A stretch of 36,103 bases of DNA from JBBKXJ01 sp037969395 (GCA_037969395.1 JBBKXJ010000093.1:1-36103), one strand, 5' to 3'. Positions 25,871 through 34,232 are shown, counted from the first letter of the stretch. A program made the numbers and translations. Notes: a model not told the origin generated them from the letters alone.

Positions 25871-27103
25871 ATGCAAACCTACCTTGTCGGCGGCGCAGTG
25901 CGTGATGCGCTGCTTGAATTACCCGTTTCCGAGCGTGACTGGGTGGTGGTTGGCGCCACACCCGAAGATATGTTGGCGCAGGGATATCAGCAGGTAGGCA
26001 AGGACTTTCCGGTTTTTTTGCATCCTGAAACCCATGAAGAATACGCGTTAGCGCGTACCGAGCGAAAGGTTGGCCGTGGCTACACTGGCTTCGCCTGCGA
26101 CAGTTCACCCGAGGTCACGTTGGAACAGGATTTACTACGCCGTGATCTGACGATCAATGCGATTGCCCAGGACCAGAACAGCAAGCTGATCGATCCCTAC
26201 AACGGCCAGCAAGATCTCGCCGACAAACAATTGCGCCACGTATCGCCCGCGTTCAGCGAAGACCCGTTACGGGTGCTGCGGTTAGCCCGCTTCGCCGCGC
26301 GCTTTGCACATCTTGGATTTACTGTCGCGTCGGAAACTCAGGAACTGCTGCGTGCAATGTCTAACAGCGGCGAGTTAAATGACCTGGTGGCCGAGCGCGT
26401 CTGGCAGGAGTGTGCCAAGGCATTGGCAACGCCGAATCCTCAGCAATTTATTCGCGTGTTGCGCGACTGTGACGCCTTGCGCGTGATTCTTCCCGAAGTG
26501 GATTGCTTATTTGGCGTGCCGCAAACGGCAACCTATCACCCGGAAATTGACACCGGCGAGCACGTGTTACTGGCACTGGAGCAGGCTGTCGCACTGAACG
26601 CGTCGACGGCCGTGCGCTTTGCCGTGTTGCTGCATGATTTGGGCAAGGGTAAAACGCCGCAAGAGGTTCTGCCGAGCCACCGTGGTCACGAACAGAGTGG
26701 CTTATCGTTGGTTGCTGATGTGTGCGCGCGCCTGCGGGTGCCAAAGGACTATCGCAACCTGGCATTGAAGGTATGTGAGTGGCATTTGCATACGCATCGT
26801 GCACTTGAGCTAAAGCCTGCCACGGTGTTGAAGCTGTTTGATGCGCTGGATGTCTGGCGCCGGCCGCAGGTGTTCGCTGATTTCCTGCTCGCCTGCGAGG
26901 CCGACGCACGCGGTCGAGCGGGTTTAGAGAGTCAGCCTTATCGACAGGTCGATTACTTTCGCGCAGCGTTGCAGGCTTGCGAGACAGTTAATGTTCAAAG
27001 TCTGGTGGAAGAAGGCTTCAGCGGAACAAAGCTGGGCCAGGAATTGCGAGCAAGGCGCGTTGCAGCTTTAGCGGCGTTCAAGCGCAACAACACTAGTGAG
27101 TAG
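25871..27103 (+). CDS. cca: CCA-adding multifunctional tRNA nucleotidyltransferase
   Basis: This enzyme adds or repairs the 3' CCA of tRNAs. The 410-aa protein closely follows E. coli Cca (412 aa). GGAVRD (residues 7-12) and RRDLTINAIA (90-99) are the class II nucleotidyltransferase motifs. An HD domain (LLHDLGKG, about 253-260) gives the phosphohydrolase activity of the long gammaproteobacterial form. The metal-binding pair, D-x-D in E. coli, reads E21-R22-D23 here. The ATG at 25871 has GAGG upstream; the frame is open to 25826, but that start lies against the repeat array. In Pseudomonas the next genes are folK-folB-plsY; here folB is convergent and folK is missing. Confidence 0.96.
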   Translation: MQTYLVGGAVRDALLELPVSERDWVVVGATPEDMLAQGYQQVGKDFPVFLHPETHEEYALARTERKVGRGYTGFACDSSPEVTLEQDLLRRDLTINAIAQDQNSKLIDPYNGQQDLADKQLRHVSPAFSEDPLRVLRLARFAARFAHLGFTVASETQELLRAMSNSGELNDLVAERVWQECAKALATPNPQQFIRVLRDCDALRVILPEVDCLFGVPQTATYHPEIDTGEHVLLALEQAVALNASTAVRFAVLLHDLGKGKTPQEVLPSHRGHEQSGLSLVADVCARLRVPKDYRNLALKVCEWHLHTHRALELKPATVLKLFDALDVWRRPQVFADFLLACEADARGRAGLESQPYRQVDYFRAALQACETVNVQSLVEEGFSGTKLGQELRARRVAALAAFKRNNTSE

Positions 27104-27164
27104 CTTGCGTCCTGCGTACCTTCAGCTATTGCTTCAATCACACAGTCGATGTGCTCTCAACGTA

Positions 27165-27244
27165 GCCGGGCAGGGTGCGCAGTGCGCACGTTCAGGTTTT
27201 AAAATTCAGTGTAAGGTCGCCGTGCGCACGCTGCATCCTACTTA
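27165..27244. repeat. Inverted repeat pair between cca and folB
   Basis: Left arm CAGGGTGCGCAGTGCGCACG (27171-27190) and right arm CGTGCGCACGCTGCATCCTA (27221-27240) are complementary at about 14 of 20 positions, with the inner 9 bp (GTGCGCACG/CGTGCGCAC) exact. This GTGCGC-type palindrome resembles small intergenic mobile repeats in proteobacteria. The right end supplies the folB stop codon (TAG at 27238-27240), so an insertion may have reset the end of folB. Confidence 0.55.
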
Positions 27245-27594
27245 TCGTGATCGCGTTCGATTACGACTCCCACAGCATTTGCGTTAGGCAATGCAGCGCG
27301 CTTACTAACGCGCAGGCGCAGCCAGCTTACTGCAAAATCTGTCAATACTAATTCCGCCACGTGCTCCGCCAGGGTTTCCAAAAGTTGGCAATTGCTACTC
27401 TCTACCAGCGTTGTGACTCGCTCGGCCACGGCCTGATAATCCAGCGCATCTAGCACGTTATCGGATTGAGCGGGCGTGCTGATGTCGGCTGCCATTTCCA
27501 GATCAAACGACAGCGTTTGCCGTACCTCGCGCTCCCAGCCATGCACGCCAATAATGGTGGCAATTTGCAGATCGCTAATAAAAACAGTGTCCAA
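27238..27594 (-). CDS. folB: Dihydroneopterin aldolase FolB
   Basis: FolB cleaves 7,8-dihydroneopterin to 6-hydroxymethyl-dihydropterin in folate synthesis. The sequence DTVFISDLQIATIIGVHGWEREVRQ at the N-terminus and LETLAEHVAELVL, then SKRAALPNANAVGVVIER near the C-terminus, match E. coli FolB. Two TTG starts are possible. The one at 27594 (MDTVFIS, 118 aa) has GAGG seven bases upstream and is preferred. The one at 27612 overlaps the tsaD stop as TTGA and adds six residues. It follows tsaD directly on the same strand, without the plsY found between them in Pseudomonas. Confidence 0.93.
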   Translation of the reverse strand: MDTVFISDLQIATIIGVHGWEREVRQTLSFDLEMAADISTPAQSDNVLDALDYQAVAERVTTLVESSNCQLLETLAEHVAELVLTDFAVSWLRLRVSKRAALPNANAVGVVIERDHDK

Positions 27595-27608
27595 TACAAG
27601 CCCTCGAA

Positions 27609-28637
27609 TCAAATAGAAGGTAATGTATCCAGCGGCCAGCGCGGTCGCGCGGCAAAGCTGAGGTCAGCGGCTTCACCCGCCAGCAAGCGCTGGCAACCCG
27701 CATACGCAATCATCGCCCCGTTGTCGGTGCAAAATTCCTGCCTGGGATAATACACCGTGAAATCCTGGCTTTGCGCTGCAGCGTCCAAGTCGGTGCGCAG
27801 CCGCAGATTTGCGCTAACGCCGCCGGCGATTACCAGGTGTTTTAATCGGGTTTGTTTTAGCGCACGTCGGCATTTGATGATCAAAGTGTCGACCACCGCA
27901 GCTTCGAATGCCTGCGCAATATCGGCGCGGTCTTGCGAGTCCAGATGACCTTGCGCATCCTTATGATCATTGACCGTGTTCAGTGTGAATGTTTTCAAAC
28001 CGCTGAAACTGAAATCCAGCCCCGGCCGATTAACCATCGGCCGCGGGAAAACGAAGCGCTCTGGCACTCCTATGATAGCAAGCTTGCCGATTTGCGGACC
28101 GCCTGGATAACTCAAACCCAGCATCTTAGCGGCCTTGTCGAACGCCTCGCCAGCGGCATCGTCAAGCGATTCGCCTAAAATCTCATAGTCGCCAATGCGC
28201 TCCACCCGCACCAGCATAGTGTGACCACCAGACACCAGCAGTGCAATAAAAGGGAAGGGCGGTGATTCATCCTCCAGCATGGGTGCCAGTAGATGACCTT
28301 CCATATGATGTACGCCAATCGCGGGCTTGTCCCACGCGTAGGCCAGCGACCGGCCGAACGCGGAACCCACCAGCAGCGCGCCCACCAAACCGGGGCCGGC
28401 GGTATAGGCGATGCCGTCGACAGCATCGGCCTCAGTACCAGCCTCAGCCATCACCTGCCGCAGCAGCGGTAGCAATTTACGCACATGATCGCGCGACGCT
28501 AATTCGGGCACGACACCGCCGTAGTCAAGATGCAAATCGATCTGGCTGTGCAGTGCGTGACCAAGCAGGCCGGCATCGCTGTCGTAAATGGCGACCGCAG
28601 TTTCGTCGCAGGAGGTTTCTATGCCGAGTACTCGCAC
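27609..28637 (-). CDS. tsaD: tRNA N6-adenosine threonylcarbamoyltransferase TsaD
   Basis: TsaD, with TsaB and TsaE, makes the t6A modification at A37 of ANN-decoding tRNAs, including isoleucine tRNAs. The protein starts MRVLGIETSCDET with GTG at 28637 (342 aa), with GGA seven bases upstream; another GTG at 28649 would add four residues. The metal-binding HMEGHLLAP, the VSGGHTMLV loop, the GEAFDKAAKMLGL segment and AGGVSANLRLR are intact. It is divergent from rpsU, as in most gammaproteobacteria. Confidence 0.96.
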   Translation of the reverse strand: MRVLGIETSCDETAVAIYDSDAGLLGHALHSQIDLHLDYGGVVPELASRDHVRKLLPLLRQVMAEAGTEADAVDGIAYTAGPGLVGALLVGSAFGRSLAYAWDKPAIGVHHMEGHLLAPMLEDESPPFPFIALLVSGGHTMLVRVERIGDYEILGESLDDAAGEAFDKAAKMLGLSYPGGPQIGKLAIIGVPERFVFPRPMVNRPGLDFSFSGLKTFTLNTVNDHKDAQGHLDSQDRADIAQAFEAAVVDTLIIKCRRALKQTRLKHLVIAGGVSANLRLRTDLDAAAQSQDFTVYYPRQEFCTDNGAMIAYAGCQRLLAGEAADLSFAARPRWPLDTLPSI

Positions 28638-28689
28638 GTGGCGTTCCACTATATTAATAATCGGCTATAGTAAACAAAGCGCGACGCCT

Positions 28690-28718
28690 TTGCATTTTAT
28701 CCTGCGAAGGGCTAGAAT
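28690..28718 (+). promoter_or_regulatory. Candidate sigma-70 promoter of the rpsU operon
   Basis: TTGCAT (28690-28695), a 17-bp spacer and TAGAAT (28713-28718) lie 36 bp before the rpsU ATG. The -10 matches five of six consensus positions, the -35 three. Position and spacing are right for the macromolecular synthesis operon promoter. Confidence 0.5.
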
Positions 28719-28754
28719 TTGCGCCCCTGAAGATTTGGCCAACGGAATCCATGA

Positions 28755-28970
28755 ATGCCTGCCATTAAACTGAAAGAAAACGAACCATTTGACATCGCAT
28801 TGCGCCGTTTCAAGCGCTCTTGCGAAAAAGCCGGCGTATTGGCAGAAGTTCGGCGCCGCGAGTTCTACGAAAAACCAACGTCGGTTCGCAAGCGCAAAGC
28901 TGCAGCGGCCGTAAAACGTCACGCCAAAAAAGTATCACGCGAGAATCGCAAACAAAAACGTTTGTACTAA
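28755..28970 (+). CDS. rpsU: 30S ribosomal protein S21
   Basis: This is a 71-aa, strongly basic ribosomal protein that helps initiation on natural mRNAs. MPAIKLKENEPFDIALRRFKR at the start and the Lys/Arg-rich tail RKQKRLY are the family's usual ends. The ATG at 28755 is preceded by GGAA. First gene of rpsU-yqeY-dnaG-rpoD, coupling translation, replication priming and transcription genes. Confidence 0.98.
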   Translation: MPAIKLKENEPFDIALRRFKRSCEKAGVLAEVRRREFYEKPTSVRKRKAAAAVKRHAKKVSRENRKQKRLY

Positions 28971-29008
28971 CTTGCAACCCTCCCGCACCAACCCGGCGGA
29001 TCGCACGC

Positions 29009-29464
29009 ATGACTGACGTGTCTTTAAAAGAACGGCTTACTGAAGCAATGAAAGACGCCATGCGTGCCAGAGCGAAACAGCGGCTGGGCACTATTCGGCT
29101 GATTCAAGCCGACATTAAACGTATAGAAGTCGACGAGCGCATCGAGATCGATGACACGCGAGTGCTTGCAGTGCTGGATAAAATGCGCAAGCAGCGTAAT
29201 GATTCCATCGAGCAATTTACCGCCGGCGGCAGGCCAGAACTGGCTGAAATTGAAGCGGCGGAGATCGCCGTGATTGAAGAGTTCATGCCCGCGTCGCTAG
29301 GCGCCGATGAAATCGATCAACTCATAGCCGCCGCACTGGCCGAAACTGGTGCGAGCTCAATGCAAGACATGGGCAAAGTTATGGCAGTGCTCAAGCCGCA
29401 GCTGCAAGGCCGCGCCGACATGAGCCAGGTAAGCAAGCAGATCAAGGCCGCATTGACCAGCTAA
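29009..29464 (+). CDS. yqeY: GatB/YqeY domain protein
   Basis: This 151-aa helical protein resembles the C-terminal tail domain of GatB, which contacts tRNA in the Asp/Glu-tRNA amidotransferase. The typical features are RLGTIRLIQADIKRIEVDER and EEFMPASLGADEIDQLI, then ASSMQDMGKVMAVLKPQLQGRADMS. ATG 29009 (MTDVSLKERL) is chosen although the frame is open upstream into rpsU, because it gives the family length. The function of the stand-alone protein is unknown. Its place between rpsU and dnaG is standard in Pseudomonas-like bacteria. Confidence 0.92.
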   Translation: MTDVSLKERLTEAMKDAMRARAKQRLGTIRLIQADIKRIEVDERIEIDDTRVLAVLDKMRKQRNDSIEQFTAGGRPELAEIEAAEIAVIEEFMPASLGADEIDQLIAAALAETGASSMQDMGKVMAVLKPQLQGRADMSQVSKQIKAALTS

Positions 29465-29483
29465 GCAGTTGCCACCGTAGAGC

Positions 29484-29498
29484 GCGCACGCAGTGCGC
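29484..29498. repeat. GCGCAC hairpin between yqeY and dnaG
   Basis: GCGCAC-GCA-GTGCGC is a perfect 6-bp stem with a 3-base loop in the 129-bp yqeY-dnaG gap. It shares its core with the inverted repeats after cca. No T-run follows, so it is probably a repeat remnant rather than a terminator. Confidence 0.4.
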
Positions 29499-29593
29499 AA
29501 ACCAACGCGCGTGCAGCATATGCTAAAACTCGGTACGTGATCGCACTCCACCGTTATACTAACGCCATCAACATCCTCTAGCAGCACACATCT

Positions 29594-31423
29594 ATGCCGG
29601 GTCGCATTCCGCAAGAGTTTATCGACCAGCTACTCGAGCGGGTTGATATTGTTGAAGTGATCGACCCGCGCGTCAACTTGCGCAAGTCGGGGCGCAATTT
29701 CATGGCGTGCTGCCCATTTCACGATGAGAAAACTCCATCGTTCAGCGTGCAGCCGGAAAAACAGTTTTACCATTGCTTTGGCTGTGGCGCGGGCGGCAAC
29801 GCCATCGGCTTTTTAATGGAATACGAGCGCCTTGATTTTCCAGTGGCGGTCGAACAGCTGGCGGCCAAGTGCGGTATGCAAGTGCCGCGCGAAACGCCCG
29901 AGCAACACGCCCGGACCGAAAAAAAACACAACCTGTACGACACGCTGCAATTGGCAGACCGCTTCTACCGACGTCAGCTTCGCGATCACAAGCAGGCCGA
30001 GAAGGCGGTAGGCTATTTGAAAGAGCGCGGTCTGAGTGGCGACATTGCCGCACAGTTTGGTGTTGGTTACGCGCCGCCAGGCTGGGAAAACCTGTTAAGC
30101 GAAGTGAAACCTGACAACGAAAAAGTCGAACTTTTGCTGCAGGGCGGCATGTTGGTTAGCCGCGACGAAAATCGTATCTACGACTTCTTTCGTGATCGCA
30201 TCATGTTTCCCATCCGCGACTCCCGCGGTCGCACTATCGCTTTCGGCGGGCGAGTACTCGGTGATGACAAGCCGAAATACTTGAACTCGCCAGAGTCGCC
30301 CATATTTCATAAAGGACGCGAGCTTTACGGTCTGTTCGAAGCACGGCAGGCCAACAAACACCTTGCCAGGGTGTTGGTGGTGGAAGGCTACATGGACGTG
30401 ATCGCGCTTGCCCAGCAGGGAATCAGCTACGCCGTCGCCACTCTCGGCACTGCCACCAGCAGCGTGCATATACAGCAACTATTTCGTCACTGCTCGGAAA
30501 TTGTGTTCTGTTTTGACGGCGACGCTGCCGGTTTGAAGGCCGCCCGGCGTGCGCTCGACACTGTGTTGCCGTCAATGGAAGATGGCCGTCAGGTGCGCTT
30601 TTTATTGTTGCCGACCGGAGAAGACCCCGACACGTTGGTGCGCAGCGCAGGCGCGGACCAGTTTGAACAGCGGGTCAGCACGGCCACACCGTTGTCTGAG
30701 TATATATTTGACGCCGTAGCGGAGCACGCCGACACCAACACGGCCGACGGAAAGGCGCGGCTCAGCCAGTTGGTGCTGCAGTTTGTGCAAAAACTACCCG
30801 ACGGCGCTTTTCGCGCGTTGATGTTGGCCGAGCTGGGGCAGCGCACCGGCTTAACCGCCGACACATTAACCCGCTTGGCTCAATACGAGATAGAGCCGGA
30901 AGTTGAACAAGAATTAACCAGTTCGGAGCCGGTTCAGCGAAGCGCCCGCCGCAGCCATACGCCGGAAACGTTCAGCTTAGCCGAGTCGGCCATCAGCTTG
31001 TTGCTGTACCGGCCACAGTTGGCCAGCCAGGTGCAGGATTTATCGGTGCTGCAACAGCTGGATGATGCAGACATCAAACTCCTGACCGAGCTGCTGCAGT
31101 TGCTGCACAAACGGCCCGAATCAACTACCGGCGTGCTGCTTGGCTATTGGTACGGCAAGCCGGAAGGCGAGAAACTGAGCGGCTTATGCGGCTGCGGCAT
31201 TGAACTTTTGCGCGAAGGCGTTGACATACTGGACCGGGCCGGCGGCGATAAAATGGAGTTTGACGCCGGCATTGAACGCCAGTTTCTCGATACGGTCGAA
31301 AAGCTAAAGGGTCTGCACAATCAGGCGCGCATCCGCCAGCTGTTGATAGTGGCGCGTGAAGCGCAGTTAGACGAGCAACAGCGGGTTGAACTTGCGCAAT
31401 TATTAAGCGTGCGCAAAATGTGA
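29594..31423 (+). CDS. dnaG: DNA primase DnaG
   Basis: DnaG makes RNA primers at the replication fork. The 609-aa protein has the N-terminal CHC2 zinc finger (CPFHDEKTPSF, then FHCFGCG-type, here YHCFGCGAGG; about residues 41-66). The TOPRIM core follows with VLVVEGYMDVIAL (about 260-272) and FCFDGDAAGLKAA (about 304-316). A C-terminal helicase-interaction domain (~430-609) is less conserved. The start is ATG 29594. The upstream 129 bp include a hairpin and a TATACT at 29555-29560 that could be a -10. Confidence 0.97.
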   Translation: MPGRIPQEFIDQLLERVDIVEVIDPRVNLRKSGRNFMACCPFHDEKTPSFSVQPEKQFYHCFGCGAGGNAIGFLMEYERLDFPVAVEQLAAKCGMQVPRETPEQHARTEKKHNLYDTLQLADRFYRRQLRDHKQAEKAVGYLKERGLSGDIAAQFGVGYAPPGWENLLSEVKPDNEKVELLLQGGMLVSRDENRIYDFFRDRIMFPIRDSRGRTIAFGGRVLGDDKPKYLNSPESPIFHKGRELYGLFEARQANKHLARVLVVEGYMDVIALAQQGISYAVATLGTATSSVHIQQLFRHCSEIVFCFDGDAAGLKAARRALDTVLPSMEDGRQVRFLLLPTGEDPDTLVRSAGADQFEQRVSTATPLSEYIFDAVAEHADTNTADGKARLSQLVLQFVQKLPDGAFRALMLAELGQRTGLTADTLTRLAQYEIEPEVEQELTSSEPVQRSARRSHTPETFSLAESAISLLLYRPQLASQVQDLSVLQQLDDADIKLLTELLQLLHKRPESTTGVLLGYWYGKPEGEKLSGLCGCGIELLREGVDILDRAGGDKMEFDAGIERQFLDTVEKLKGLHNQARIRQLLIVAREAQLDEQQRVELAQLLSVRKM

Positions 31424-31554
31424 GAGCTAACCGCCAAATGCAGTATTTAACACGGTCGGCAGACATATTTACGTCGGCTAAACTATTAAATTGCAAGGTT
31501 TAGCAGTTATAATGGCCGGCTAACTTTGCCCATTATTATAGGATTGACACCTAC

Positions 31555-33408
31555 ATGAATGAAGCTAAAACCTCGCAAAAGTCGCGGTTACGTCAACTTA
31601 TTGCTCGCGGCAAGGAACAAGGCTATCTGACCTACGCTGAGGTCAACGACCACCTGCCCGAAGACATCGCTGATCCGGATCAGGTTGAAGACATCATTCA
31701 AATGATCAACGACCTTGGCATACAGGTTTTTGAAGAAGCGCCCGACGCCGACACCCTGCTACTCAACGAAGATGACTCAGCCGACGAAATTGCCGCCGCC
31801 GAAGCCGCCGCCGCACTCGCCGCCGTTGAGACCGAAGTAGGCCGCACCACCGACCCGGTGCGCATGTACATGCGCGAAATGGGCACAGTTGAATTGCTGA
31901 CCCGTGAAGGCGAAATTGTTATCGCAAAGCGCATCGAAGAAGGCATTCGCGAATCCATGGCGTCCATTTCTGTGTTTCCAGGTTCGGTAGAACACCTGTT
32001 GTCAGAGTGGGAACTGGTCAAAAAAGAAGAGCGGCGCCTGGCCGATATTCTCACTGGTTATCTCAATCCGATGGAACACGTGCCTTCGGCAAGCCAGGTA
32101 GCGGCTGCCGCCGAGTCTGCTGCAGAAAACAAAAGCAAGGCTGAAAAAGACAAGGCCGATAAGGACAAGAAAGACGACGAAGACGAAAAAGACAACGGCC
32201 CTGACCCGGTAGAAGCTAAAAAGCGTTTTGACAGCCTGCGTAAGGCGCACAACAAAGTATTGGCGTCGATTGAAAAGCACGGTCGTTATAGCGACGAGAC
32301 ACAGCAACAGCTGAACGCTCGCGCCGACGTATTCAAATTCTTCAAGCTGACGCCGCGCCAGTTAGATCCGCTGGCAAAAAACGTTCGCGACGCCATCACT
32401 GAGATCCGTCGTCAAGAGCGACTGATCATGAAGATTTGCGTGCGTACCGGCGGCATGAAACGCAAACTGTTTTTGCAGGAGTTTCAAAGCCTGGAGTCGG
32501 AAGCCAACTGGATAGACACTCAAATCAAGAAACACAAAGACCTGAGCGACAAGCTCGAAGTCGCCAGACCCGAGATTGTGCGTGCCCAGAACAAGCTGGC
32601 AGCGATGGCGAAGTCCACCGGCCTGCAAGTTTCCGATATCAAAGAAATCAATCGCCGCATGTCGCTGGGCGACGCGCGTATGCGCCGTGCCAAGAAAGAA
32701 ATGGTTGAAGCCAACCTGCGCCTGGTGATCTCTATCGCCAAGAAATACACCAACCGCGGCCTGCAGTTTCTCGACCTGATTCAGGAAGGCAACATCGGCC
32801 TGATGAAAGCCGTCGACAAATTCGAATATCGTCGTGGTTACAAGTTTTCAACCTACGCCACCTGGTGGATTCGCCAGGCGATCACGCGTTCAATTGCCGA
32901 CCAGGCGCGTACCATCCGTATTCCGGTGCACATGATCGAAACGATCAACAAGCTAAACCGCATCTCGCGGCAAATGTTGCAGGAAATGGGCCGCGAGCCA
33001 ACGCCGGAAGAACTCGGCTTACGCATGGAAATGCCGGAAGACAAAGTACGCAAAGTACTAAAAATCGCCAAAGAGCCCATCTCCATGGAGACGCCGATCG
33101 GTGATGACGAAGACTCGCATCTTGGCGATTTTATCGAAGACGGCACCATCGTCTCACCGGTAGAATCAGCCACCAGCACCGGTCTGGAAGAGTCCACCAA
33201 AGACGTACTGGCCGGCCTGACCGCCCGCGAGGCCAAAGTGCTACGCATGCGCTTCGGCATCGATATGAACACCGACCACACCCTGGAAGAAGTCGGCAAA
33301 CAGTTTGACGTCACGCGCGAGCGCATTCGCCAAATAGAAGCCAAGGCACTGCGCAAATTGCGCCACCCCAGTCGCTCGGACCACTTGCGCAGCTTTCTGG
33401 ACGAGTAG
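31555..33408 (+). CDS. rpoD: RNA polymerase primary sigma factor RpoD (sigma-70)
   Basis: RpoD directs core polymerase to housekeeping promoters. The 617-aa protein has region 1.1 (about residues 1-80), region 1.2 (TDPVRMYMREMGTVELLTREGE, 99-120), a non-conserved insert, region 2 (LRLVISIAKKYTNRGLQFLDLIQEGNIGLMKAVDKFEYRRGYKFSTYATWWIRQA type), region 3 and region 4 with the -35-reading helix VTRERIRQIEAKALRKLRHP. Between about 177 and 220 lies a run rich in Ala, then Lys, Asp and Glu, a charged low-complexity linker in the non-conserved region. The 131-bp upstream gap has TATAAT at 31508-31513 without a well-spaced -35. A strong terminator follows the gene. Confidence 0.98.
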   Translation: MNEAKTSQKSRLRQLIARGKEQGYLTYAEVNDHLPEDIADPDQVEDIIQMINDLGIQVFEEAPDADTLLLNEDDSADEIAAAEAAAALAAVETEVGRTTDPVRMYMREMGTVELLTREGEIVIAKRIEEGIRESMASISVFPGSVEHLLSEWELVKKEERRLADILTGYLNPMEHVPSASQVAAAAESAAENKSKAEKDKADKDKKDDEDEKDNGPDPVEAKKRFDSLRKAHNKVLASIEKHGRYSDETQQQLNARADVFKFFKLTPRQLDPLAKNVRDAITEIRRQERLIMKICVRTGGMKRKLFLQEFQSLESEANWIDTQIKKHKDLSDKLEVARPEIVRAQNKLAAMAKSTGLQVSDIKEINRRMSLGDARMRRAKKEMVEANLRLVISIAKKYTNRGLQFLDLIQEGNIGLMKAVDKFEYRRGYKFSTYATWWIRQAITRSIADQARTIRIPVHMIETINKLNRISRQMLQEMGREPTPEELGLRMEMPEDKVRKVLKIAKEPISMETPIGDDEDSHLGDFIEDGTIVSPVESATSTGLEESTKDVLAGLTAREAKVLRMRFGIDMNTDHTLEEVGKQFDVTRERIRQIEAKALRKLRHPSRSDHLRSFLDE

Positions 33409-33434
33409 AGGCGAATCAGGTGTTTTAGAAAATG

Positions 33435-33464
33435 GCGCGGCGCATTATAATGCGCCGCGCTTTT
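33435..33464 (+). terminator. Rho-independent terminator after rpoD
   Basis: A 26-bp perfect palindrome (33435-33460, arms GCGCGGCGCATTA / TAATGCGCCGCGC) is followed by TTTT. It starts 27 bp after the rpoD stop and ends the rpsU-yqeY-dnaG-rpoD operon, 41 bp before the tRNA. Confidence 0.9.
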
Positions 33465-33505
33465 GTGTTATTGAAGCTGGTTTAGTAATAAGAAAGACAA
33501 GTTAG

Positions 33506-33582
33506 GGGCCCGTAGCTCAGCTGGTTAGAGCATCCGACTCATAATCGGCAGGTCGAAGGTTCAAGTCCTTCCGGGCCCACCA
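33506..33582 (+). tRNA. tRNA-Ile2 (CAU anticodon, lysidine type) most likely
   Basis: The 77-nt cloverleaf has acceptor arms GGGCCCG / CGGGCCC, D-stem GCTC/GAGC, anticodon loop CTCATAA (CAU), variable AGGTC, T-stem GAAGG/CCTTC with loop TTCAAGT, and encoded CCA. CAU could mean elongator Met or the minor Ile tRNA whose C34 is changed to lysidine by TilS. C4-G69 and C5-G68 in the acceptor stem and an anticodon stem like that of E. coli ileX favour Ile2; E. coli ileX also lies near rpoD. The 27-43 pair is T-C, a mismatch. Its 3' end is the apparent attachment site for the island that follows. Confidence 0.9.
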
Positions 33583-33597
33583 TTTCGCTCCGCTCAT

Positions 33598-33634
33598 GCT
33601 GAACTATGGCGGGCTAGTCAGTCAGCACTTTTTT
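33598..33634 (+). terminator. Probable terminator after the tRNA
   Basis: A GCTGA / TCAGC stem (33598-33602 and 33622-33626), extended inward by ACTA/TAGT with a three-base bulge, is followed by six Ts (33629-33634). It lies 16 bp after the tRNA CCA end. Confidence 0.6.
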
Positions 33635-33672
33635 GATGTTAATGATGCTGCCTTAAGTGTTTCACACCTGCT

Positions 33673-33687
33673 CTTCCGGGCCCATCA
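33673..33687 (+). repeat. 15-bp copy of the tRNA 3' end (att-like)
   Basis: CTTCCGGGCCCATCA repeats the last 15 bases of the tRNA (33568-33582) with a single C-to-T change, 91 bp after the tRNA. Copies of tRNA 3' ends typically mark the borders of integrated elements. Confidence 0.65.
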
Positions 33688-33740
33688 CTGTAATTGTTGC
33701 CAGCCTTATTTCCTGTTGCTGCTATTGACGCACTAAGCCG

Positions 33741-34232
33741 TCAAAAATCTTTGTCCAATTCATTCAAACTGGCTTCGGCAATAGCCCAAGGTAAGCGTCT
33801 ACTCGATTCTTTCATTCGCCGGTAGGCCTCACGAGCTTGGTCAATACTGATAAGCCCCTGTCGAACCAACAACTCGACCAACCAAAGAGTCCCTCTTACC
33901 ATGACTAATTCTGTTTCAGCCGCATTCCTAAGCGCCCTATCGCCAGTCAGTAGTGTACATTTTTCTTGAGCTGCCAGGGCCAGAGCAAAACAATCGTTCC
34001 GACTCGCGCGTTTGTAACGAGGTATCAGCTCCATTGCATAACTCATCGTCTCACCTGTAAGCTCGCTCAGAGACAATCCTAGCTCTAAAAGTTTTTGGTG
34101 CTCAGGCTCGAGTTCTTCGGCAAATAGAATATCAGGGATCGCGAATTGATAGGGCAGCTGAAAAATCCTCTCAATCAACTGACCTTCTTCCAGATCAATG
34201 AGAATATTGGCATCACTGATGAGTAGCTGCAC
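33741..34232 (-). CDS. PIN-domain protein (DUF3368-like), putative toxin nuclease
   Basis: This 163-aa protein has a PIN RNase-like fold. The acidic residues expected at the metal site are Asp7 (SDANILIDL), Glu39/Glu40, Asp80 (RNDCFALALA) and Asp98 (LLTGDRALR). The C-terminal RGTLWLVELLVRQGLIS... RRLP block resembles DUF3368 PIN proteins. It starts with GTG at 34232, inside the 3' end of the XRE/ImmA-IrrE gene (20-bp overlap), so the two are co-transcribed and likely translationally coupled. By analogy with VapC-type toxins it may cut RNA, with the upstream protein controlling it; this is inference. The region is AT-richer than the conserved genes to the left. Confidence 0.8.
   Translation of the reverse strand: MQLLISDANILIDLEEGQLIERIFQLPYQFAIPDILFAEELEPEHQKLLELGLSLSELTGETMSYAMELIPRYKRASRNDCFALALAAQEKCTLLTGDRALRNAAETELVMVRGTLWLVELLVRQGLISIDQAREAYRRMKESSRRLPWAIAEASLNELDKDF

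Noticed and set aside
25931..25942. Cca with Glu instead of Asp at the first metal-site position (E21-R22-D23)
   Set aside because: It is a conservative change and I recall ERDWVVVG in other gammaproteobacterial Cca proteins, so it is probably normal variation rather than a defect.
31491..31513. TTGCAA and TATAAT as an rpoD promoter pair
   Set aside because: The spacing is only 11 bp, too short for sigma-70; the TATAAT alone may still be a -10.
33435..33460. TATAAT inside the rpoD terminator as a tRNA promoter
   Set aside because: It is the centre of a perfect palindrome, and no -35 element stands upstream at proper distance.
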